A stretch of DNA of 20,526 bases, from the NCBI GenBank assembly GCA_014377915.1, contig JACMOT010000253.1, positions 1-20,526 on the forward strand, written 5' to 3'. Position 1 is the stretch's first letter, and each line of letters begins with the position of its first letter. The notes beneath the pieces were generated by a model, which was not told the DNA's origin, searched no databases, and was given only the letters and a program-made list of their open reading frames with translations. Shown piece by piece: positions 6,643-13,375 of the stretch. A program made the translations under genes and the position numbers. This DNA is from Tardiphaga sp. (lineage in GTDB: Bacteria > Pseudomonadota > Alphaproteobacteria > Rhizobiales > Xanthobacteraceae).

Positions 6643-7638
6643 ATGGGAGCGCGTGCCATTACCAGAATCATCACCCGCAGGGCCGCCATGATGCTTGGCG
6701 CAGCCGCTGTGATGCTGCCCCGTACCGTCCACGCCAGAGCGGAATTGCCGGACAGGATGTTGCGGATACTCGTCGGATTCCCCGCCGGCGGCGGCTCGGA
6801 CGTGATGGCGCGGCTGATCGCCGAACCGCTGAAACAACGCACCGGGCGCAACATCATCATCGAAAACAAGGTCGGCGCGTCCGGTACCATCGCGGGCGCG
6901 ACGCTCAAGAGCAGCCCCTCCGACGGCGCGACGATCTGCTTCATGCCGTCCGCCACTGTGGCGCAAAAGCTTTCAATGATTTCGATTCCATTCGACCCGC
7001 GGACCGACATGACGCCGATCACGCTCGCCGGCACGCTGCAGACCGTGTACTGCGTGTCGCCCACGATCGGCGTCAACACGCTGGCCGAATACATCGCCTG
7101 GCTGAAACAGAATCCGGCGCGCAATTCGTTCGGCACGACGGCGATGGGATCGTTCACGCACTTCTTCGGCCTGATGACCGGCCAGGCGATCGGGGTGCCG
7201 TTGGAAGCGGTGGCCTATCGCGGTGCCACGCCACTGGTGTCGGACCTGCAAGGCGGCCACATCACCGCCGGCTGCGGCTCGATCACCGACTTCATCGAGC
7301 ATCACCGTTCGGGGGTCGTCAAAATCCTGCTCACCTCGGGCAACCGGCCACCCGCCTCCGCGCCAGATCTGCCCACCGGCATCAGCCTCGGCTATCCCTC
7401 ACTCAACATTCTTGGCTGGTACGCCTTCTTCGCCCCGGCGAATACGCCGTCCGACCTCATCGAGGCATGGGGCGACGAATTGCGAGCCGTGTTGAAAACA
7501 CCCGAGGTGGAAAAGCGTCTGCTGGACATGGGTATGGAAGTGCAGACATCGACATCGGCGCAAATGCGTGACCGGATGGACGTCGATCTCAAGCGATGGA
7601 AGACGATCATGGACGGGATCGGCTACAAGCCGACCTGA
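6643..7638 (+). CDS. Bug/TctC-family tripartite tricarboxylate transporter substrate-binding protein
   Basis: A 331-residue periplasmic solute receptor. The N-terminus carries a signal peptide with a twin-arginine-like TRRAAMMLGAAAVML and likely cleavage after VHA (about residue 30). The mature part opens LRILVGFPAGGGSDVMARLIAE and continues with IIIENKVGASGTIAGA, both signatures of the Bug (UPF0065) family, which bind small carboxylates and related ligands between two lobes. Length is normal for the family. No TctA or TctB membrane partner lies nearby, which is common for Bug proteins. The ribosome-binding site before 6643 is poor; Met16 or Met17 could be used but would remove the Arg pair. 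The next gene, an FAH-family enzyme 196 bases downstream on the same strand, may act on the same organic acid. Substrate unknown. Confidence 0.88.
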   Translation: MGARAITRIITRRAAMMLGAAAVMLPRTVHARAELPDRMLRILVGFPAGGGSDVMARLIAEPLKQRTGRNIIIENKVGASGTIAGATLKSSPSDGATICFMPSATVAQKLSMISIPFDPRTDMTPITLAGTLQTVYCVSPTIGVNTLAEYIAWLKQNPARNSFGTTAMGSFTHFFGLMTGQAIGVPLEAVAYRGATPLVSDLQGGHITAGCGSITDFIEHHRSGVVKILLTSGNRPPASAPDLPTGISLGYPSLNILGWYAFFAPANTPSDLIEAWGDELRAVLKTPEVEKRLLDMGMEVQTSTSAQMRDRMDVDLKRWKTIMDGIGYKPT

Positions 7639-7834
7639 CGCTGCGAAGATCGAGCGACAGTGCGCTGCGGTATTTTATTTGCAGGCAATGCCGACCCACC
7701 GATCAGCCTGCCTCGGCGGTGACGCCCGCGCGGCAGCCGGGGATGAAAGCACGTTGAACAGATGCGATATCGCCGCTACAGCGGTAGCCAAGTAACCGCT
7801 GCCCGCCAGCCGCAACATGTGACAGAGACCCATC

Positions 7835-8758
7835 ATGAAATTCGTGACCTTCCAGAAAAACGGACCCGCGCGGCTTGGCGTCCTGATCGGCAACGATGCA
7901 ATCCTCGATCTGCAACGCGCGCTGTCAGCCACCCCCGGCATTGCATCGGTGTCGGCGGCGGCTTTCGACAGCCTGCTGTCGCTGATCGATGCCGGTGCCT
8001 CTGGAATCGCCGCCGCCGACGAATTGATGCGGCTGGCAGAGGCCGGCGGCCTCAAGGATGCGACGCTTCCAATTGCCGACGTCAATTTGCTGGCACCGAT
8101 TCCGCGGCCCTCGAAGAACGTGTTCTGCGTCGGGCGCAATTACGTCGATCACGTTGCCGAGGGCTATCGCGAGCGCGGCACCGAAATCAAGCTGCCGGAA
8201 TATCCACAATTCTTCACCAAGCCGCCGACTGCCATCGTGGCGCCGGGCGGCGTGATCCTGCGCCATGCCGGCCTGACCGAGAAGCTCGACTACGAGGTCG
8301 AACTCGGCCTGATCATCGGCAAGCGTGGCCGCGACATCCCGGAAGCCGAGGCGCTCGATCATATTTTCGGCTACACCATCATCAACGACGTCACCGCGCG
8401 CGATCTGCAGCGCCGGCACGACCAGTGGTTCAAGGGCAAGGGCCTCGACGGCAGCTGCCCGATCGGTCCCAGCGTGGTGCTGCGGCGGGATATTGCCGAC
8501 CCGCAGTCGCTCGATATCGAACTCAGCGTCAACGGTGCCATACGGCAGCGCTCGAACACCCGACACATGATCTTCCCGATCACCCGCATCATCGCCGAGC
8601 TCTCGCTCGGCCTGACGCTGGAGCCCGGCGACATCATCGCCACCGGGACGCCGTCCGGTGTCGGCTATGCGATGGAGCCGCCGCGGGCGCTGCAGAGCGG
8701 CGACGTCGTGACGTGCCGGATCGAGGGCATCGGCACGCTGGAGAACCGCGTCGTCTGA
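7835..8758 (+). CDS. Fumarylacetoacetate hydrolase (FAH) family protein
   Basis: A 307-residue cytoplasmic enzyme of the FAH superfamily, which cleaves or isomerises 2-oxo-diacids and acylpyruvates using Mg2+ or Mn2+. An N-terminal domain (MKFVTFQKNGPARLGVL) leads to the catalytic domain from about residue 85: FCVGRNYVDHVAE, then the metal ligands in DYEVELG (Glu154, Glu156) and NDVTARD (Asp185), and a C-terminal LEPGDIIATGTPSGVG that is diagnostic. Family members include fumarylpyruvate hydrolase, acylpyruvase and the homoprotocatechuate isomerase; the sequence alone does not separate them. It follows the Bug receptor gene on the same strand and may be co-transcribed, pointing to organic or aromatic acid use. 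The ribosome-binding site is weak. The 196-base gap before it shows no clear promoter. Confidence 0.9.
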   Translation: MKFVTFQKNGPARLGVLIGNDAILDLQRALSATPGIASVSAAAFDSLLSLIDAGASGIAAADELMRLAEAGGLKDATLPIADVNLLAPIPRPSKNVFCVGRNYVDHVAEGYRERGTEIKLPEYPQFFTKPPTAIVAPGGVILRHAGLTEKLDYEVELGLIIGKRGRDIPEAEALDHIFGYTIINDVTARDLQRRHDQWFKGKGLDGSCPIGPSVVLRRDIADPQSLDIELSVNGAIRQRSNTRHMIFPITRIIAELSLGLTLEPGDIIATGTPSGVGYAMEPPRALQSGDVVTCRIEGIGTLENRVV

Positions 8759-8810
8759 TCGCCGGTTGCAGCGTCACCGCCATGTCGGCGATGCACCATC
8801 GAGGCACGAT

Positions 8811-9578
8811 CTACCTGCCGAGGCGCGACAGCTTGATCCATTTGTCACGCGCGTAGCGGCGATTATATTCGGCGACGCCCAATCCAGCCGATCCGTCGAG
8901 AAAGCCGGCGCGGTAGACCAGCGCCTTGAGGAAGGCGGTCCAACCGTGCAGGAACGGCTGCAGCGGGGCGCCCCGCTTGCCTTCGTCATGCATGCGCTGC
9001 GCGGCAAGGTCGGAATACAGGTCGATCTTGCGCTGCGCGTCGATCCACGAGGTGATGCCGTCATGCTCGATGCGGAACGCGGCGCGGCTGATGCGGCCCG
9101 GCACGATCAGTCCCTCATGCACCATGTCGTCTGAAAACCGGGCATGACCGCGCCTGAACAGGCGAACCACATAATCGGGCGACCAGCCGCTGTGACGGAC
9201 GATCTTGCCGCAAAAGCGCGAACGACGCGGCGTCTTGTAGGCGTCCGGCGGGCTCGGATCGGTCATCGCCTTCAGGACGGCGGATGAGAATTGCGGCTCG
9301 ATCCACTCATCGGCATCCAGCGACAGCACCCAGTCGCCGGTCGCCAGATCGAGCGCACGGGCCTTTTGACGTCCATAGCCCGGCCAGTCCGGTGTCACCA
9401 ATACGCGCGCGCCGAGCGAGCGCGCAATCTCGACGGTGCGATCGGTACTGCCATTGTCCACCACCACGACATCGTCGACAAAATCAACCGAGCGCAGGCA
9501 GCGGGCGATATTGGCTTCCTCGTTGCGGGTGATTACCACCAAGGAAAGTGTCGGACGAACAGTTGTCGAAATTGGCAT
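8811..9578 (-). CDS. Family 2 glycosyltransferase, WaaE/KdtX-like (LPS core)
   Basis: A 255-residue GT-A fold transferase, peripheral to the inner membrane. It begins with the nucleotide-sugar-binding strand LSLVVITRNEEANIARCLRSV, followed by DDVVVVDNGSTDRTVEIA and the metal-binding DADEW (Asp88-Ala-Asp90). Further on, GWSPDYVVRLFRRG, MVHEGL and a C-terminal FLKALVYRAGFLDGSAGLGVAEY resemble the WaaE/KdtX group that adds a beta-glucose to the LPS inner core. That donor and acceptor assignment is an inference. Start at 9578 chosen because of AGG six bases upstream and because the 30 codons before it look non-coding. It is convergent with the FAH gene, 52 bases apart, and no terminator is obvious in that gap. 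No other LPS genes are in the window. Confidence 0.85.
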   Translation of the reverse strand: MPISTTVRPTLSLVVITRNEEANIARCLRSVDFVDDVVVVDNGSTDRTVEIARSLGARVLVTPDWPGYGRQKARALDLATGDWVLSLDADEWIEPQFSSAVLKAMTDPSPPDAYKTPRRSRFCGKIVRHSGWSPDYVVRLFRRGHARFSDDMVHEGLIVPGRISRAAFRIEHDGITSWIDAQRKIDLYSDLAAQRMHDEGKRGAPLQPFLHGWTAFLKALVYRAGFLDGSAGLGVAEYNRRYARDKWIKLSRLGR

Positions 9579-9819
9579 CGAACGCCTCAGGGATATCTTG
9601 CCTCGCAAGGCGGTCGCCATGCGCGCGACAGCGCCGACCCCGTTTTCACAGGGCGTGATCGTGGTCATTGCGGCACGTTGATCCTATGTCAAGCCGCGCC
9701 GTCGCGAGAGCCAGGCCCGGTGGCCGCCTCATGTGCAGCGGTTCGAGCATGCAGAAGGGCTAGCAGTTTGCTGCCCCCTCTCGCGACAGCGCTGATTTAC
9801 TGATTCAATTTGCTGGTGA

Positions 9820-10175
9820 AGCAGTGGAAGTCGGGATGCGCGGGTGCCGCAGAACCATCCGCTGAGGAAAATCCGGGCGCTGGTCCGCGATGTGCTGGGC
9901 GAGATGAGCCGCATCTTTGCCAACCTCCATGCGAAGGAAGGCCGTCCCTCGATCCCGCCGGAACAATTGCTCCGCGCGCTGCTGCAGGTGTTCCGTGGCA
10001 TCCACTCGGAACGCTGGCTGATGGAGCAACTGGACCACAACCTGTTGCACCGCTGGTTTGGAAGGCTATCGCCGGGCGACCGAGTCTGGAACCCGACCCT
10101 TCACGAAGAACCGTGAGCGATTGCGGAACGGCGATGTGTTCACCACTCTCATGACCAGGCTCCGGGGTCCCGATC
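9820..10175 (+). pseudogene. Degenerate IS5-family transposase remnant (frameshifted, truncated)
   Basis: The frame from about 9820 reads DARVPQNHPLRKIR and EGRPSIPPEQLLRALL, then SERWLMEQLDHNLLHRWF: the InsH-type N-terminal domain (DUF772) of IS5-family transposases. After RVWNPT near 10100 the frame breaks; similarity resumes one frame over as TKNRERLRNGDVFTTLMTRL. It then ends near 10165, before the catalytic DDE domain. The normal first 15-20 residues are also missing, with a stop at 9817-9819. It is therefore a dead fragment with a frameshift and losses at both ends. It lies between the glycosyltransferase promoter region and the 3' end of the vWA gene. Confidence 0.8.
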
Positions 10176-10213
10176 CGATGCTGATTGACATACCAAGCTG
10201 ACCCCCGCCGTCG

Positions 10214-11647
10214 CTAATTGGTGACGTGCGCTGTGACGAGTGCCTGATTGAACATGGCATTCAGCGCGGTGGTAATGTCATCCGGCGTGTTCGCCGTGAA
10301 GAAGAATTTGGGTGAGGCACAGCTTGTCAGCGCCGCCGGAATATTCGGAATAATCGCGTTGACGGCATAATCCTCATTGTTGCCGAAACTGGTGGGGTTC
10401 TGAATCGTCTGGTAGGGCACGTAGAGAATGGAAATGACGATGCCACGGCTTTTCATCTTGGTGCACAAGGTACTGTCGATCACCGTCGCGTTGTTGTTTC
10501 CAGACCAGGTGCCGCCCGATTGCGTCTGATTGTTCTGCGCGCCATCGGTGATCAGAAAGACGAACGGCAGCGTGTCGTTGAAAGTGGTGCCGGTTCCCAC
10601 GCTGGTGATAACACTGTTCATCGACGGAAAAGCGTTTTCGAAATGCGTTCCGCCGGATCCCAGGCTGGTATTGACGCCGGTATCGAGCAGGGTGGCGAGG
10701 TTGGCGGCTGCGTAGTTGATGGTGCCGGGGGTGCTGGTCGATCCCGCCAGGCTGCTGGTCAGCGCGGCATAGGTGTACAGTTTCTGAATGAAGGGATAGA
10801 GCCCGACACGAAACTGGTTGGAGACTTTTCCCTTGGCGTTGGCCGTCACCAGCAGCTGCTGGACGGCGTTGCCGACCGCGTCCGCACGCAGCTGGATGCA
10901 AGCTGACGAGCCGGGAACCGAACAGCCGGTGACCGGCGTATTGGCCACATTCCCCGCGGTTCGCGACAGGCTGTAGCCCATGCATTTACCGCCGGTGCTG
11001 TATTTTTGTCCGGAATCCGGACAGGCATTGCTGGCGGAAAAGTGGCACGCGAAGGTACAGCCCTTGGGGTAGGAGGAGTAGTTGTCCGGATTGATCGCCG
11101 CGAGCCGGGCTTGCTCGCTGTCATTGGACGGCAGTCCCATCGAGCCCGACACGTCGAGCATCAGGTAGAAATCCAGGTAGGTCGGCAGCGAAGCGGCCGA
11201 AGACGATGCGTTGGTCACCGTCAGGTTGCGCCAGCCGGCGATGGCCATGAAAGTGGTCGGCACGACTGCCGAAAAGTTCACCGAGGAGGTCAAAATCGCG
11301 CCGACCTTGTTCACCTTCACGGTCAGGGTCACCGAGCTGTAACCGCCGACCGTCGAAATCCTGCCGTTGAAAAAGTTGGTCGCGTCGGTGATGGCGGCGG
11401 GAACCGACCCGTCGGCCGTCATCGACTGAGCGGCCAGAAAGCCCGGCGACTGGGCCGAAACGGCCGCCACGCTTGCCGCGTCAGCCGCGGCCAGCAAGGA
11501 TTCCCGGATACTTGCGGCGCGCGTATAGTCGGCGGCGCATCCGAGGCAGATCGTGAGCGGTACCGCCAGAAGCCCGAACAGCAGCGCGATGTTTCCGCGT
11601 CGGTCGCTGCGAAATCGCAGCACCAACCGCCAAAATGAATTGATCAA
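10214..11647 (-). CDS. TadG-like pilus-assembly protein with vWA domain
   Basis: A 477-residue envelope protein anchored by one N-terminal helix. Residues 12-40 (RSDRRGNIALLFGLLAVPLTICLG) are the TadE/TadG motif: a basic stretch, then the membrane segment. A von Willebrand A domain follows from about 157, with the MIDAS metal site DVSGSM at 165-170 and a late LPFVFLITDGAQ strand. An insert of about 60 residues holds several Cys (CTFACHF, ACPDSG, GGKC), likely disulfide-bonded outside the membrane. TadG proteins belong to the Flp/Tad pilus secretion system, but no other tad gene is in the window. The longest frame starts with TTG (11647) behind AGGGCG; a GTG eight codons further in is an alternative. 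Its promoter should lie in the AT-rich 11648-11790 stretch. Confidence 0.85.
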   Translation of the reverse strand: MINSFWRLVLRFRSDRRGNIALLFGLLAVPLTICLGCAADYTRAASIRESLLAAADAASVAAVSAQSPGFLAAQSMTADGSVPAAITDATNFFNGRISTVGGYSSVTLTVKVNKVGAILTSSVNFSAVVPTTFMAIAGWRNLTVTNASSSAASLPTYLDFYLMLDVSGSMGLPSNDSEQARLAAINPDNYSSYPKGCTFACHFSASNACPDSGQKYSTGGKCMGYSLSRTAGNVANTPVTGCSVPGSSACIQLRADAVGNAVQQLLVTANAKGKVSNQFRVGLYPFIQKLYTYAALTSSLAGSTSTPGTINYAAANLATLLDTGVNTSLGSGGTHFENAFPSMNSVITSVGTGTTFNDTLPFVFLITDGAQNNQTQSGGTWSGNNNATVIDSTLCTKMKSRGIVISILYVPYQTIQNPTSFGNNEDYAVNAIIPNIPAALTSCASPKFFFTANTPDDITTALNAMFNQALVTAHVTN

Positions 11648-11774
11648 AATAACGCCCTGACTATGTATCGACTATCAAAATGCAGCCGCATCGAAACGAT
11701 GCGAATTACTCAGTAAATATTAGATCATACTACCAACAGAGGGTTACGAGTTACATAATACGAAATTGATCAAA
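11639..11774. repeat. Two direct copies of AATTGATCAAA-like palindromic motif before the tadG-like gene
   Basis: ATTGATCAAA occurs at 11639-11648, covering the presumed TTG start, and again at 11765-11774. The core TTGATCAA is itself palindromic. The region between is AT-rich. The two copies could be an operator pair, but no known regulator is assigned and chance is possible in AT-rich DNA. Confidence 0.3.
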
Positions 11775-11837
11775 CCACATAATTCGCGACCCGTACCCGA
11801 CATGGCGGCGGCTAATCGCGGTGTCGCCGACATAACA

Positions 11838-11856
11838 TAGCGACCGCCCGTCGCTA
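11838..11856. terminator. Hairpin over the stop codon of the MFS gene
   Basis: TAGCGAC (11838-11844) and GTCGCTA (11850-11856) form a perfect 7-bp stem with a 5-base loop. The stem includes the MFS stop codon (11854-11856). No run of T follows on either strand, so it may be an mRNA 3' stabilising hairpin or a weak terminator. Confidence 0.35.
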
Positions 11857-13083
11857 CGCTTGCGAACGTCGCTTTGAACGCAGCAGCAGCGCAATGATGA
11901 CGGTAATGTTCAGCGCGTTCCAGCCCAGTCCGTTCAGGAAAGCCGCGGCATAGGAACCGGTAGCATCGAAGATCACCCCGGAAAGCCAGCCGCCCAGCGA
12001 CATTCCGACGACAGTACCAAGGATCACGATGCCAACGCGCGCGGCGGCTTGCGATGCCGGCATCGCTTCACGAATGATGATGGCATAGGCCGGCACGATG
12101 CCGCCCTGGAACAGGCCGAACATCGCGGAAATCATGTAGAGCGACGTCAGACCATCAAAGAACAGGTAGAACAGCAGCGCGACGCCCTGCAGCACCGATC
12201 CCAGCAGCAACGTGCGCAGGCCACCGATGCGGTCGGCCAGAAATCCCGAGCCCACGCGGCTGACGATCCCGAACGCCAGCATCAGCGACAGCATCTGGGC
12301 GCCGCGCGTGACGCCGTAACCGAGGTCGCCGCAATAGGCGACGATATGCACCTGTGGCATCGCCATCGCCACGCAGCAGGCGATGCCCGCTACGAACAGC
12401 AGACCAGTGAGCGCATTGCTGCCGAGTTGGAGGTCGACCTCGGGCGGCGGCGCGTCGAGATGGCTGCGGCGCGAGCCGGCGCCGGTCTGCCAGCGCAGGA
12501 TGACAAGCATCGCCAGCAACAGCAGTGAACTGGCCAGCCCGATCCCGATATGGGTCGCCCGCCAGCCATGGCTCTCGATGCCCCATCCGATCAGCGGGGG
12601 CCAGAGCGCGCCGCCCACGTAACTGCCGGTCGCGGCCACGGTGACGGCAAAGCCGCGGCGACGCTTGAACCAGTGCGACGCCTCGGCCATCAGCGGCCCG
12701 AAGGTCGCGGATGCGCCGGCGCCGATCACGAAATGGATCATGTTGAACTGCCACAGCGCCGCCGCTTGCGACGCGGCGATGTAGCCGAAGCCCATCAGGA
12801 TCGCCGCCAGCGCGATGGTGGCAACGATTCCGAACCGGTCGGTCAGCTTGCCGGCGATAACTCCGCCCAGCCCGTAGCCGACCATGGCCACCGTGAACGC
12901 CAGCGAAGCCTCCCCGCGCGAAGCTCCGAACTCGGTCTGTACCGCCGGCAGCGCCACCACCACCGACCACATCCCGACACAGCCCAGCGAGCCGATGACC
13001 AGCGCAATGGCGAGCCTGTTCCACGCCTGACGGGAGTCAGGAACGAATGGCAGCGAATCCCTGGAAAGGCTGGCGACGGACAC
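11854..13083 (-). CDS. Major facilitator superfamily transporter (MCT/OFA-like)
   Basis: An inner-membrane secondary transporter of 409 residues with about 12 hydrophobic helices. The loop 2-3 signature of the superfamily is visible as GKLTDRFG; the HWFKRRRGFAVTVAATGSYVGGALWPPL stretch and GWRATHIGIG are typical of the monocarboxylate or oxalate-formate antiporter type MFS proteins of proteobacteria. A second half-signature is GSGFLADRIGG. The substrate is not determined; an organic acid is likely from the resemblance. The frame is open to an ATG at 13218, but those 45 codons look non-coding and cover the CtrA-type site at 13196-13214, so I chose the GTG at 13083, just before the first polar N-terminal residues. 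That start has a weak ribosome-binding site. The gene is divergent from flhA. Confidence 0.85.
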   Translation of the reverse strand: MSVASLSRDSLPFVPDSRQAWNRLAIALVIGSLGCVGMWSVVVALPAVQTEFGASRGEASLAFTVAMVGYGLGGVIAGKLTDRFGIVATIALAAILMGFGYIAASQAAALWQFNMIHFVIGAGASATFGPLMAEASHWFKRRRGFAVTVAATGSYVGGALWPPLIGWGIESHGWRATHIGIGLASSLLLLAMLVILRWQTGAGSRRSHLDAPPPEVDLQLGSNALTGLLFVAGIACCVAMAMPQVHIVAYCGDLGYGVTRGAQMLSLMLAFGIVSRVGSGFLADRIGGLRTLLLGSVLQGVALLFYLFFDGLTSLYMISAMFGLFQGGIVPAYAIIIREAMPASQAAARVGIVILGTVVGMSLGGWLSGVIFDATGSYAAAFLNGLGWNALNITVIIALLLRSKRRSQA

Positions 13084-13195
13084 GGCCGCAACTTCGTCGC
13101 ACCTTTGGCAGAGGTCAAGTGATCTGCCGCGAAAATAGGCAAATGCAATGCAGACCACTTGAAATAGCCGTGGCGAGCCGCCCAACGCGCCGGCG

Positions 13196-13214
13196 TTAAC
13201 CGTTTGATAACCAT
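13196..13214 (+). promoter_or_regulatory. CtrA-type binding site upstream of flhA
   Basis: TTAA (13196-13199), seven bases, then ATAACCAT (13207-13214) matches the CtrA consensus TTAA-N7-TTAACCAT with one mismatch. It lies 162 bases before the flhA start, in the same direction. CtrA activates early flagellar genes in Caulobacter-type bacteria, and ctrA itself is in this window. The gap 13084-13375 shows no other clear promoter element. Confidence 0.6.
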
Positions 13215-13340
13215 ACACACGGCAAAAATTGCCGGGTGGAATCGCGTGTCGTCAGCCGATCGGGGGAATGCCCGTGGATGCCAGTGCGTTGCCTCACTTG
13301 CGGATCGGCGGCCCTCCGGCTGCCGCGCAAAGATTCGGCG

Positions 13341-13366
13341 CCCGCGAGCGATTTTCGCGGGAGGAA
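13341..13366 (+). promoter_or_regulatory. flhA ribosome-binding site partly inside a 5' UTR hairpin
   Basis: A strong Shine-Dalgarno GGGAGGAA (13359-13366) lies nine bases before the flhA ATG and decides the start. Just upstream, CCCGCGA (13341-13347) can pair perfectly with TCGCGGG (13355-13361) around a 7-base loop. The 3' arm of that hairpin includes the first three G of the Shine-Dalgarno. Confidence 0.6.
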
Positions 13367-13375
13367 GCATCAACG

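Noticed and set aside
6555..7571. A 338-codon plus-strand frame overlapping the Bug-family gene
   Set aside because: Its translation is Arg/His-rich and motif-free, whereas the frame from 6643 has clear family signatures.
7762..8856. A 364-codon plus-strand frame overlapping the FAH-family gene
   Set aside because: Shadow of the FAH frame, which has the metal ligands and the GDIIATGTPSGVG signature.
9701..9787. Perfect 10-bp inverted repeat (9701-9710 and 9778-9787) beside the IS5-type remnant
   Set aside because: Arms are 67 bases apart and a few such pairs are expected by chance in a window of this size; no target duplication or element structure was seen.
12155..13024. A 289-codon minus-strand frame inside the MFS gene
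   Set aside because: Out-of-frame shadow; lacks membrane helices and has a shadow-type composition.
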